Source: Nocardiopsis metallicus (lineage in GTDB: Bacteria; Actinomycetota; Actinomycetes; Streptosporangiales; Streptosporangiaceae). From it: DNA of 64,000 nt. This document shows, in pieces, positions 15,478 to 24,456 of this stretch. The DNA lies in contig NZ_JACHDO010000001.1 of NCBI RefSeq assembly GCF_014201115.1, positions 2,790,001 to 2,854,000 of the forward strand. Direction: 5' to 3'. The translations under genes were made by a program, and so were the position numbers. The notes under the pieces were generated by a model. The model was given only the letters and a program-made list of their open reading frames with translations. It did not search any database and was not told where the DNA came from. The first letter of the stretch is position 1; each line of letters starts with the position of its first letter.

Positions 15478-17247
15478 ATGTTCAACGACGAGAGGCGTGA
15501 TGCGGCTTACCCGACCCTGTCGAAGCTGTCGGACCCGTTCAAGCCGGCCGAGCGCGAGATCGTCGGCCGCAAGCGGGAGCAGATGCAGGTCATGGCGGGA
15601 ATGGCGCGGCCCGAGCTGTCGAACGTGCTGCTGCTGGCCGAGGCCGGCACGGGCAAGACCGCACTCGTCCAAGCGGTGTCGGTCCAGGATTCGCAGCGCC
15701 GCTACCTCGAAGTCGACCCCGCGCGGATGATCGCCGAGGCAGGCGACGGCCAGCAGATGGCCGCCCTGCTCAAGCGCTTCTTCGACGAGGCCGAGGAGTT
15801 CCACCGGGTCGAACAGGAAGAGCTCGTGCTCTTCATCGACGAGTTCCACCAGATCATCCAGCTCTCCGACGCCGCGACCGAGGCGATCAAACCGGTGCTG
15901 GCGGCCTCGGGAACGCGCGGGATCCGGATCATCGCGGCGACGACCTACGAGGAGTTCCACAAGCACATCTCGTCGAATCAGCCGCTCGTCGAGCGCCTCC
16001 AGCGCATCAACCTCTCCCAGCCGGACCAGGCGACGACAGTCAAGATCCTCAAGGGGATGGCCGGGCGCTACGGTGTCGCCGACCAGTTCTACGACGACCA
16101 CATCTTCCAGCAGATCTACGAGTACACCCAGCGCTACGTCCCGGCCAGCTCTCAGCCGCGCAAGTCGATCCTTGTGCTCGACTCGATGGTCGGCTGGCAC
16201 CGGATCACCGGTCGGGCCATGGACCGCGAGTTGCTCGCCGACGTGATCATGGAGTCGACGGGCAACAACGTCGACGTCCGCGTCGACGGGGCGAGGATCA
16301 AGGCCGAGCTTGACGAACGGGTGTTTAGCCAGGACCTTGCCACGAGCATGCTCGCCCGTCGTCTGCAGCTGTCGGTGGCCGACCTCAATGACAAGAGCAA
16401 GCCGAGAGCTTCCTTTGTGTTCACTGGGAGTACAGGCACTGGTAAGACGGAAACGGTCAAGCAGTTGGCGCACCTCATCTTCGGCGACGACGAGCGACAC
16501 CTCATCCGATTCGACATGACCGAGTACGCGAGCGAGGAGTCCTACGCGGTATTCCGCTCGGAGCTGACGAAGCGGGTGTGGGACCGGCCCTACTCCGTGC
16601 TGCTCTTCGACGAGATCGAGAAGGCGAACTCGATCGTCACGCGCATCCTGCTCCAGGTCCTCGACGACGGTCGGCTCTCCGACGACAACAACCGGACCGT
16701 GAGTTTCCTCAACACCTACATCGTGCTCACCACCAACGCAGGCTCCGAGATCTACAAGACGATCGCCAACTACGCCTCCTCTGACACCGGCTCCGGCGAG
16801 AACCTTGTCGAGTATCAGAAGCTCATCCGGCGCTCCATCTCGCAGACGACCGGAGGCAACCGTTTCCCACCCGAGCTGCTGGGCCGCATTGACGCGATCG
16901 TGCCCTTCCAGCCGCTGTCCGAGGAGACCCAGAAGAAGATCGTCGCTGGCAAGTTGCGCGGGGTCGTCCAGGAGGTCGCCGTCAAGCACAACGTGCGGGT
17001 CGACGTCTCCAAGAAGGTGCTGCAATACCTCGTCGAAGACAAAGGCGAGTCGGACTCCGACGCCGGCGGCGCACGCGCCGCGGTCGCCAAGCTCACCGAC
17101 GAGGTGACCACTAGCATCGCGACGTTCATCAACGAGCACCCCGCCGAACGACGGGTCCGGGTCGAGGTCGCAGGAAAACTCGTTAGCGACCACAAGCACC
17201 TACTCAAGTCCGATGCGCGCATCGTCGTCAGCGCCCATCGAGGCTGA
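15478..17247 (+). CDS. Clp-like double AAA+ ATPase in the conjugation region
   Basis: 589 residues with two AAA+ modules. Module 1: Walker A AEAGTGKT (Lys60) and Walker B LFIDEFHQ (Asp121, Glu122). Module 2: Walker A GSTGTGKT (Lys323), Walker B LLFDEIEKA (Asp378) and sensor TTNAGS. The order matches class I Clp/Hsp100 proteins, but there is no N-domain or middle domain. Module 2 lacks the GYVG pore loop: MTEYASEESYAVF runs straight on towards the Walker B strand. No ClpP is nearby. It may energise remodelling of transfer or transcription complexes. The name Clp-like is by domain order only. Confidence 0.85.
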   Translation: MFNDERRDAAYPTLSKLSDPFKPAEREIVGRKREQMQVMAGMARPELSNVLLLAEAGTGKTALVQAVSVQDSQRRYLEVDPARMIAEAGDGQQMAALLKRFFDEAEEFHRVEQEELVLFIDEFHQIIQLSDAATEAIKPVLAASGTRGIRIIAATTYEEFHKHISSNQPLVERLQRINLSQPDQATTVKILKGMAGRYGVADQFYDDHIFQQIYEYTQRYVPASSQPRKSILVLDSMVGWHRITGRAMDRELLADVIMESTGNNVDVRVDGARIKAELDERVFSQDLATSMLARRLQLSVADLNDKSKPRASFVFTGSTGTGKTETVKQLAHLIFGDDERHLIRFDMTEYASEESYAVFRSELTKRVWDRPYSVLLFDEIEKANSIVTRILLQVLDDGRLSDDNNRTVSFLNTYIVLTTNAGSEIYKTIANYASSDTGSGENLVEYQKLIRRSISQTTGGNRFPPELLGRIDAIVPFQPLSEETQKKIVAGKLRGVVQEVAVKHNVRVDVSKKVLQYLVEDKGESDSDAGGARAAVAKLTDEVTTSIATFINEHPAERRVRVEVAGKLVSDHKHLLKSDARIVVSAHRG

Positions 17248-17311
17248 ATTTCGCAGGTCGGCGTCTTGCCTCCCTCTCACCTGAGGCCGGCGAGGTAGTC
17301 GTGCCGCGTGA

Positions 17312-17353
17312 AACGACCTGCCCTCACGGTGTGCACCGTGAGGGCAGGTCGTT
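17312..17353. terminator. Bidirectional terminator, 19-bp perfect stem
   Basis: 17312-17330 is perfectly complementary to 17335-17353 around a GTGC loop. It lies between the stop of the ATPase gene (+) and that of the convergent small gene (-), with an A run on one side, and should stop transcription both ways. Confidence 0.85.
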
Positions 17354-17367
17354 CCCATGTGTGAGGT

Positions 17368-17577
17368 CTACCCCTCCCCGGTGGGCCTGTGAGCGTGGGC
17401 CAGGCCCACCCAGCGGGCAAACAGATCTTCCAGGGCCTGTTCAGCCTCCTGCTCGGACACCGGCCGGTCGACGCCCACAAGCTGGCGCACCCACTTGTCC
17501 CCTGTCTCACGAGCGGCTCGACTGTAGAGAGCCTCGATCTCCCTCTGGGTCGGCCTGTGGGCGTCAAGTGCACTCAT
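17368..17577 (-). CDS. Small hypothetical protein
   Basis: 69 residues, helical and charged (MSALDAHRPTQREIEALYSR; VSEQEAEQALEDLFARWVGL). GGAAGG lies 7 bases before the ATG at 17577; longer in-frame readings upstream are low-complexity shadow. It overlaps the operon end of the damaged gene upstream and ends just before the palindromic terminator. Function unknown. Confidence 0.6.
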   Translation of the reverse strand: MSALDAHRPTQREIEALYSRAARETGDKWVRQLVGVDRPVSEQEAEQALEDLFARWVGLAHAHRPTGEG

Positions 17578-17581
17578 GCTT

Positions 17582-17910
17582 TTACCTTCCTTGTCGGCAC
17601 TCATGGTTGTGGAGCGTTCGGTGAGGACGGCTCCCCAAGGGGGACCCCTGAGAGCGGTGCTTCGTGACACCTCGCAAGCGTGACCTGAGCCACTCGCGAT
17701 CGATGGTGAAGTCGTCGCACGCGTCGTGGATGTGCCACAGGAAGCCGTGCTGTTCGGCGGTGCAGGGATTCTCGCGGTGGACAGCCAGGGCGATGGCCTC
17801 GGCGGCTGGCTCTCGCGCAGATGCAGGGTGTGGGCGGGGCCGTTCAAGGCGTGGCTGACCGATCCATCAAGGGTGCGGCTCGGGGCCACGCACAGCAGAA
17901 CGTCGCTCAT
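17582..17910 (-). pseudogene. Small conserved-looking gene broken by a frameshift
   Basis: The frame from ATG 17910 reads MSDVLLCVAPSRTLDGSV and HALNGPAHTLHLR, then becomes Pro/Ser-rich. The -1 frame continues convincingly (EPAAEAIALAVHRENPCTAE; FLWHIHDACDDFTIDREWLR) and stops at 17582. A single-base change near 17815 would restore one about 109-residue protein. This is either a recent pseudogene or a sequence error; product unknown. Confidence 0.5.
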
Positions 17911-17938
17911 CCCATGACGCCATGCAATGGATCTTTCA

Positions 17939-17968
17939 TTGTCCATTGACTGACGCGAACGATAGGAT
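17939..17968 (+). promoter_or_regulatory. Candidate promoter of the coiled-coil/coupling-protein operon
   Basis: TTGTCC (17939-17944), an 18-base spacer and TAGGAT (17963-17968) in an AT-rich divergent gap. CAATGGATC and CATTG elements just upstream form imperfect inverted copies of the CAATG motif seen in other operon leaders. The gene start at 18020 has GAGGGG 10 bases upstream. Confidence 0.45.
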
Positions 17969-18019
17969 CGTTAATCAACCAGTCGTACTATGTTTCGTCC
18001 AGTGAGGGGATCGACATCC

Positions 18020-20110
18020 ATGGCCATTCCGGGCATGACGGCGGCCAAACGCAAGAAAGAGCGCAAGAAGAAGCCGGACGAACTGCTGTCCTCGGTCGTA
18101 CACGAGACCGCGACGGCGGGGGTCGTGGACCTGCTCAAGAAGAACGAGAAGTTCGCTTTCCCCTCCGGGACCGCTTGGGTGATGCTCGGCCTGTCCTCTG
18201 AGGCCGTCGGCGGGCTCAGCCGCCGCCAGAGCCGAGACGAGGCCAAGGGCTCGATCATCAAACTCATCGAGAATGACGCGATCGAGACCGTCGCCACCGC
18301 AGAGATGCTCGCTGAAGAGGTCTTCGGCGTCATCCCAACCGTCTCCACGCTCCAGCGGATGGACGAGTACTCGCTGCTCACAGAAGCTGAGTACTCCTGG
18401 GCCGTGGTCTGGGAGACCGGTGAGGGGGACCTGCACGTCGAGTTCGTCGGTGATGCGACCTTCCCGCAGACACAGCAGATCGCCGCTGGCACCCTCAGCC
18501 TCGAGCAGGCGGTGGGACGGCAGGCCTGGGCCGACCATTCGGGGCTGTCGGGCGCCAACCCCGCCGATGCCCCGGCCTCTGATCCGACGCAGGCGACGGA
18601 CATCGTGGACACGCCCGCGGACGAGGACAGCGACGAGATCTTCGCTTCGCCGAACGAGGACGACTCCCCCACTGATAACGATGATGATGCGCCGGTCTTC
18701 GACGACCTGGACACCGACGAAGAGCCCGACTTCCAGGTCCCCGAGCCGGAGCCGATCGGCGAGCCCGCACCGGCCTCCGAAGCTTCCGTGGCGACGGAGG
18801 GCCCCGGGGACGAGGGCTTCGGCATCGAAGAGATCGACGAAGACGACACCGCCGTGGACGAACCGATGTCTGCCGAGGCAACCGAGGGCGTCTACGCCGA
18901 CGATCAGGAGACCGTCCGCGACGGTCTGGCTCGGCGTTTCCTGCCCGAGGACCTGGATCTGGGCATTCGACTCGACGAGTTCAACCGCACGTTCTCGATC
19001 GGGGCCCCGGCTGTCCAGCTCGAGGTGCCCGAGGGCGCGAGCGAGTGGCTGGGCGACCAGGTCGCCCAGCTCAGTCGGCAGGCCAACGCCGACCTGGCCG
19101 GTCTGCGCTATCAGCACGAGGACGAGCTGCGAGCCCTCTACGTCAATCTCATGTCCACGCACATCGAGCAGGTCATCCGCGTGGTGGCCACCGATCGCGA
19201 GGACAGCCGCTACAAGCAGCTCATGGACAGCATCGAGGCCAAGCATGCCGAGAGGGTCTCGGAGAAGGACGAGAAGGTCCGCAAGGCCAAGGCCCGGATC
19301 GTCACCGGCTACGAGGAGCACGTGAAGGTGCTCGCGGAGAAGGCCGCGAAGGACGCCGAGGCCCACTACCGGGAACGCAACAAGACCCGGGTCGAGAGGC
19401 AGCAAGCCGATGCGGTCGTCGAGATCGATCGGGAGATGAGCAACGCTTACACCCACGATCTGCAGGAGATCCTGCGGATCCGGCGCAACGACGCCAGCCT
19501 CAAGCTCCAGGTCGGCCAGACGCAGATCTTCAAGGTGCTCGCCGAGCGGCAGAACGAGAACCTCGCTGCCGAGCAGGATCGTCTGGACCGCTGGAAGGAC
19601 GAGATCGGCCGGATCGTCGCCGATCACCGCGGCGATGACATCGCCCGGACCGAAGCCCTGGCCGAGCAGCTGGCGCGCACCGACGAGCTGGCTGCGGCCC
19701 GGTCCGAGCATGCCGCCGCGCTCGAGGCCCAACGAGCCGAGCACGCCGACCGGATTCGCCGGACCGAGGAAGAACTCGACCTCGCCCACCAGGCGGCGAT
19801 CACGAAGATCAAGGAGCGCGACGCCGAGTGGGGCAAGGACTTGTCGGTGGAGCGAGCCAAGACCGAGACGTTGACCAAGCAGGTCCAGGCCCTGCGCGAG
19901 GAGAACGCGGCGATCGAGAACCGCGCCACGGAGTTCGCCGAGCGACGTCTGCAGGCAGTCATGGCCGATCGGGACGCCGCCGACAAGAATCTCGAGCGCT
20001 TCGCGGTGCTTCAGCGGCACGCGAGCTGGCTCATCCTGAGCATCATCGTCGGCGGCGTGATCCTCGGTCTGGGGGTCGGATTCATCGCAGGGACGCTCGT
20101 GACCAACTGA
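18020..20110 (+). CDS. Tail-anchored coiled-coil protein of the conjugation region
   Basis: 696 residues. A basic N-terminus (AAKRKKERKKKPDELLSS) leads into a small domain (about 20-170). A strongly acidic disordered linker follows (about 190-300, many Asp/Glu). Residues about 340-660 are a long coiled-coil. One C-terminal transmembrane helix (WLILSIIVGGVILGLGVGF) has almost nothing after it. This layout suggests a cytoplasmic scaffold held at the membrane. It directly precedes the coupling-protein gene, so it may link that ATPase or the relaxosome to the channel (inference). The start at 18020 is preferred over 17990 for its ribosome site. Confidence 0.7.
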   Translation: MAIPGMTAAKRKKERKKKPDELLSSVVHETATAGVVDLLKKNEKFAFPSGTAWVMLGLSSEAVGGLSRRQSRDEAKGSIIKLIENDAIETVATAEMLAEEVFGVIPTVSTLQRMDEYSLLTEAEYSWAVVWETGEGDLHVEFVGDATFPQTQQIAAGTLSLEQAVGRQAWADHSGLSGANPADAPASDPTQATDIVDTPADEDSDEIFASPNEDDSPTDNDDDAPVFDDLDTDEEPDFQVPEPEPIGEPAPASEASVATEGPGDEGFGIEEIDEDDTAVDEPMSAEATEGVYADDQETVRDGLARRFLPEDLDLGIRLDEFNRTFSIGAPAVQLEVPEGASEWLGDQVAQLSRQANADLAGLRYQHEDELRALYVNLMSTHIEQVIRVVATDREDSRYKQLMDSIEAKHAERVSEKDEKVRKAKARIVTGYEEHVKVLAEKAAKDAEAHYRERNKTRVERQQADAVVEIDREMSNAYTHDLQEILRIRRNDASLKLQVGQTQIFKVLAERQNENLAAEQDRLDRWKDEIGRIVADHRGDDIARTEALAEQLARTDELAAARSEHAAALEAQRAEHADRIRRTEEELDLAHQAAITKIKERDAEWGKDLSVERAKTETLTKQVQALREENAAIENRATEFAERRLQAVMADRDAADKNLERFAVLQRHASWLILSIIVGGVILGLGVGFIAGTLVTN

Positions 20111-20225
20111 GGGCAGGGGCAACGAAGCACACGGGACGGAAAGCCACGGCGGTGCCCGGTCCACCCGGAGCACCGCCGTCGGCATCAGAAGGGCATCCGA
20201 GAACGCAGGACAGGATTCGCACGCC

Positions 20226-23200
20226 ATGGGACTGAAAGCACTGCGGGCCAAGCGGCCCACCGCCTCCACCTGGGAAAAGATCAGGGCCAGACGGCCGGAC
20301 GAGACGCTGAGCAACAGGGACGTACACGGTGGCCAGCAGCTCGACCGATCGACACTGGGCACCCGGCGCTCGCGCACCCCAGGATTCATCGGGGCGGCCA
20401 TCACCGGCACCGCCGTCTTCGCGCTGGCATGGCTGGTCTACTCGATCCTGGCCACTCTCTTCATCAGCGTCTCCGGCGCCCTGAGCGGGGTCAGCATAGG
20501 CGCTCCGGCCGAACAGCCCTACTACGTCAAAACCCAGGTCAGCGAGGGCGGAAAGTCGGTGACCTGCTACAAGCAGACCGACGAGACCGGATCGCCAGCC
20601 CCCGGCGGGAAGTGCTACGGCAGCGCCGAAGAGGTGCCGAAGCCGGACTCGTACCAGGGCGAGTCCGAGACGAGGGGCACCGATGAGCCCGCGACAACGA
20701 CCGTCGGGGCCCAGCTGGCAACCGTGACCGGCTTCAAGCTGTTCATGACGGTAGGCACAGGACTGGCCGTGGCCCTGGTCATCTCGACCCTGGTGACCCG
20801 ACGGGTCAGCGCCGAGAACCTCATGCACGACACCGACGACATCAACCAGCACCAGAACGACCAGCACATCGCGCTGCCCGAAGAGATCATGGAGAAGTTC
20901 GACTACTTCCCCGACGCCGGTGCGCATTCGGCCGTGCAGGTCTCGTCAGTCATCAGCCACACCATGCTCAAGAAGAAGGGCCTGGGTACCGTTGATCTCG
21001 TCGAGCGGGCCGAGGACGACATCATCGACGAGGACGGCGAGATCCTCTACTACGCCGGCGACCCCCTTGAGGACACCGACGGCAACGTCAAGACCCGGAC
21101 CGTCCCACTCATCGACGAAGACTTCGGCGAGGCCCTGTTCGAAGCATCCGGCGTCCCCGACGTCAAGGGCGGCGACGGCAAGCCGCTGCGGAAGCGCTTC
21201 GACACCACCGTCATCCCGTACAACCCGGACGGCAAGGCGCGGGAGAAACTCGGGAAATACAAGACCGTCGCCGACCTGATCAAGGACGACTGGACGTTCC
21301 CCGACTACGAGGTCCAGCGCCCGGCCGGGGCCTACATTGTCGACACCGCTCCGGTGAACACCATGGTCCTGGCGATCACCCGAGGCGGCAAAGGCCAGAC
21401 GATCATCGAGCCGACCCTGGACATGTGGAGCCGGGAGAAGCGGCCGTCGAACATGATCATCAATGACCCCAAGGGCGAGCTGTTGGTCAAGAACTACGTG
21501 CCCTTCGTCATGCGCGGGTTTGAGCCGGTCCAGTTCAACCTCATCAACCCGGTGAAGACGAACATCAACAACCCGCTGGGCATGGCCGCCGACGCCGCCC
21601 GAGAGGGCGAGTCGACCAAGTGCGCCCAGTACGTGGAGAACATCAGCGACGTCTTCTTCCCCGTCTCCGGCGGGGAGGATCCGGTGTGGCCCAAGGCCGC
21701 CGGAAACTCATTCAAACGCGCGGCCTACGGCCTCATCGACGTCTACATGGAGGAGGAGCGGGAGCTGCGCGAGTTCACCATGGCCACCGACATGCCCCCG
21801 GAGGTCCTCGAGCAGCGCCTCGACGAGATGTGGGGCAAGGTCACGCTCTACAACTGCTACCAGATGTTCGTCCAGCTGACGTCGAAGAAGATGAAGAACC
21901 CGGAGGTCGAGCTCGAGAAGCGGGTGAAGAAGGGCGAGTTCGACAACGACGAGGAGGGCCTGCAGGCCGAACAGCGCCGGGTCGAGGCGCAGTCGCCGCT
22001 GTGGGAGGGCAAGCCCGAGCAGGACATGCTCACGCTGTACTTCAACGCCACGGCGGCCCTGCCAACCAACACGGTGCGCACCCTCATCGGCAACGCCGAC
22101 AACGCGCTGCGTGCGATGGCCGGAGCCGAGAAGATGATCGCGAGCGTCTACGGCATCGCCCTGACCGCGATGTCGTTCTTCTCCGACCCGACGATCTCGC
22201 GCCTGACCTCGGGTCGGCCGTCGCAGACGACCGACCTCGGCAGTCTGTCCTTCCCGCGGCGGATGGGCGTGCGGTTCTCGCAGAACTACCTCAAACGCGA
22301 CAACCTCATGCGCGAGATGCTGGCGAAGTGGTCGGCCTATTCCGACCCCATGTTCTCCGAGTCGCTGGGCAAGGACTTCGAGCATCAGGACGTCGTCACC
22401 CCCGAGGGCTGGGCCCGGTACTACTTCGAGGGAAAGTTCCCCACCGACGAGGCCTGGGTCAAGCTCGAGCTCGTCGACGCCCAGAAGCAGATGCTGGTGC
22501 GCACCTTCTACTTCCACTTCAAGAAGAGCTACCAGCTTTCGCTCAACGGCCGGCACTTCGTCAAGGAACAGGTCACCGGCGAGAAGATCGTCAAGGACGG
22601 CGTCATCCGCGAGCTGCGCCCGGTACGCGAGGGCGGCAAGGCCAACGGGACGATCCTGTCGTTCGAGCCGTCGAACACGACGTACCCGCAGGACAAGCTC
22701 AATCTGGCCGACTCGGTCGTGCCCGAGCGGGTCCAGGGCAGGGCGCGGGCGATCCAGCAGACGATGGTGCGGTACTCGGAGAAGACCAAGGCGGTGTTCC
22801 TGGTGACACCGCCGCACCTGACCCAGTACGCCCAGATCGTGCTCATCCTCATCAAACAGCTCGTCGACCTCAACTTCGACAAGAGCTACATGACCAAGAG
22901 CAACCAGAAGCCGCTGTACAAGACCCGGTTCATGCTCGACGAACTCGGCAACCTGTCCAGTGACGGCGAGGGTATCCAGAGCTTCCAAACGATGTTGTCC
23001 ATCGGCCTCGGCCAAGAGCAACAGTTCACGCTCATCCTTCAGACCCTGCAGCAGCTGCGCGACGTCTACGGGGACTCCGTGGACAAGATCGTCCAGGGCA
23101 ACACCTCGAACATCATCTTCCTCAAGTCGACCGACGACTCGATGCTCGAGACCCTGGAGAAGATGAGCGGCAAGACCCATCGGGTCTACCGCGACTCCAA

Positions 23201-24266
23201 GCAGATCACGCAGGACATGAACAAGGTCATCGGTGGCAAGACGCAGGGGGCCGTGTCATACACGATGAGCGCACAGGAGGAGCCGCTCATCAAGTTCAAC
23301 GACATGTACTTCATCCCCGAGCGCAACAGCATCGTCTTCCGCGCCGGCGACGCGCCGGTGTGGAACCGCAACGAGACGATACTGCCGATGAGCTGGCGGC
23401 TGTTCAAGAACACGATCCGTCACGCCGGCCACGACGAGTACACACTGCAGACGATCCCGACCCTGTCGACGGCCGTCGACTTCGACGTCAAGCTCAATCA
23501 GCCGGACTTCAAGAAGCTGCTGGACAAGCGGATCTCCCAGGCGATGTGGGCCGCCGAGGCCAAGCAGCAGTACCAGGACGCCTACGGCTATGAGGACATC
23601 GAGATCGCCCGTCTCGATCCCGACCTCTACGCCGACGAGGTTATGGAGATCATCCGCGGCCTGGCGGCCAAGGACGAGGGCCTGGACCCCGATGCGGCGG
23701 TGATGATGGACCCGGACGACTACGAGGCCTCGATCATGACCGACGACGACCAGTGGATCGAGAACGTCGAGCTGGCCGCCGAGGTCCACGACCTCGAGGC
23801 CGACGAGTCCAGGCGTGAGGAGCTCATCTACGCCGAGGGGCTGGTGAGCAAGGGGATGCTCGTACACCGCAACGGCGCGGCCAAGCTCAAAACGCTCGAC
23901 GTGCCGCTGGCCGAGGCCTACAAGCACGTGATGCTCGAGATGCAGCACGACGATGAGCACTTCTCGGTCGGCGGCGATGGTGAGCTGCGCAGCGCCGACG
24001 GGTCGGTGGCCTACATCTCGCCGGTGCGCTCGGCGACGTACTCCGAGGCGGCCCAGCGGATCAACGGGCACCTCGATGACAAGGACTCCAGGGCCTTCGC
24101 CGAGCAGGAGCTGACCGAGGAAGACCTGCGCAGCCTGGCGACAGTGAAGATCCACGCGGCCTTCTACCAGTACCTCGCTTCACTGGAGTCGTGGGAAGTG
24201 CTCGCCGAGGGGGCGTTCGACCGGGCCATGGCCGTTGAGATGCGCCAGGAGACCCATCCGGCGTAG
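20226..24266 (+). CDS. VirD4/TraG-family type IV coupling ATPase, extended
   Basis: 1346 residues. Transmembrane helices at about 55-80 and 160-185 enclose a loop of about 80 residues. The Walker A variant TRGGKGQTIIEPTL (Lys389) is followed by MIINDPKGELLVKNY, typical of VirD4/TraG. Walker B is FMLDELGNL (Asp905, Glu906), followed by QTLQQLRDVYG and GNTSNIIFLKS, the usual C-terminal RecA-like block. The protein is about twice the usual length: a 500-residue insert separates the Walker motifs and about 300 acidic residues follow. It should bring the relaxase-DNA complex to the channel. The RNA polymerase gene follows after a 190-base regulatory gap. Confidence 0.9.
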   Translation: MGLKALRAKRPTASTWEKIRARRPDETLSNRDVHGGQQLDRSTLGTRRSRTPGFIGAAITGTAVFALAWLVYSILATLFISVSGALSGVSIGAPAEQPYYVKTQVSEGGKSVTCYKQTDETGSPAPGGKCYGSAEEVPKPDSYQGESETRGTDEPATTTVGAQLATVTGFKLFMTVGTGLAVALVISTLVTRRVSAENLMHDTDDINQHQNDQHIALPEEIMEKFDYFPDAGAHSAVQVSSVISHTMLKKKGLGTVDLVERAEDDIIDEDGEILYYAGDPLEDTDGNVKTRTVPLIDEDFGEALFEASGVPDVKGGDGKPLRKRFDTTVIPYNPDGKAREKLGKYKTVADLIKDDWTFPDYEVQRPAGAYIVDTAPVNTMVLAITRGGKGQTIIEPTLDMWSREKRPSNMIINDPKGELLVKNYVPFVMRGFEPVQFNLINPVKTNINNPLGMAADAAREGESTKCAQYVENISDVFFPVSGGEDPVWPKAAGNSFKRAAYGLIDVYMEEERELREFTMATDMPPEVLEQRLDEMWGKVTLYNCYQMFVQLTSKKMKNPEVELEKRVKKGEFDNDEEGLQAEQRRVEAQSPLWEGKPEQDMLTLYFNATAALPTNTVRTLIGNADNALRAMAGAEKMIASVYGIALTAMSFFSDPTISRLTSGRPSQTTDLGSLSFPRRMGVRFSQNYLKRDNLMREMLAKWSAYSDPMFSESLGKDFEHQDVVTPEGWARYYFEGKFPTDEAWVKLELVDAQKQMLVRTFYFHFKKSYQLSLNGRHFVKEQVTGEKIVKDGVIRELRPVREGGKANGTILSFEPSNTTYPQDKLNLADSVVPERVQGRARAIQQTMVRYSEKTKAVFLVTPPHLTQYAQIVLILIKQLVDLNFDKSYMTKSNQKPLYKTRFMLDELGNLSSDGEGIQSFQTMLSIGLGQEQQFTLILQTLQQLRDVYGDSVDKIVQGNTSNIIFLKSTDDSMLETLEKMSGKTHRVYRDSKQITQDMNKVIGGKTQGAVSYTMSAQEEPLIKFNDMYFIPERNSIVFRAGDAPVWNRNETILPMSWRLFKNTIRHAGHDEYTLQTIPTLSTAVDFDVKLNQPDFKKLLDKRISQAMWAAEAKQQYQDAYGYEDIEIARLDPDLYADEVMEIIRGLAAKDEGLDPDAAVMMDPDDYEASIMTDDDQWIENVELAAEVHDLEADESRREELIYAEGLVSKGMLVHRNGAAKLKTLDVPLAEAYKHVMLEMQHDDEHFSVGGDGELRSADGSVAYISPVRSATYSEAAQRINGHLDDKDSRAFAEQELTEEDLRSLATVKIHAAFYQYLASLESWEVLAEGAFDRAMAVEMRQETHPA

Positions 24267-24389
24267 CGCGGTGTCGATGAGGGGCGCTCCCGGGCTGGAC
24301 GCGGCCGGGGGCGTTCGGTCGTCTCTGGGGCTTAGGGGGATCGGCGATCAATAGTGACTGAGATGCTTATTCAAAGCAGTCACCGATGA

Positions 24390-24440
24390 TTGTCAATGGT
24401 CAGTCGAATGGGCTATACATGATCATGTAACCCGTAGCCC
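24390..24440 (+). promoter_or_regulatory. Promoter and overlapping operator of the RNA polymerase gene
   Basis: TTGTCA (24390-24395), an 18-base spacer and TATACA (24414-24419) make a good sigma70-type promoter. TACATGATCATGTA (24416-24429) is a perfect 14-bp palindrome over the -10 box, enclosed by GGGCTA (24410-24415) and TAGCCC (24435-24440). This arrangement suits repression at the -10 region. The start codon at 24457 has GAGGAGG about 7 bases upstream. Confidence 0.6.
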
Positions 24441-24456
24441 CAGAGGAGGCAGAGAC

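Noticed and set aside
15478..17247. Assignment of the double AAA+ protein as ClpB or ClpA
   Set aside because: It lacks N-domain, middle domain and the second-ring pore loop, so a housekeeping Clp name would mislead.
17975..20410. 811-codon open frame on the - strand opposite the coiled-coil gene
   Set aside because: Long antisense frames are expected in high-GC DNA; composition is Leu/Val/Gly-rich shadow and the + strand gene has a proper start, coiled-coil and membrane anchor.
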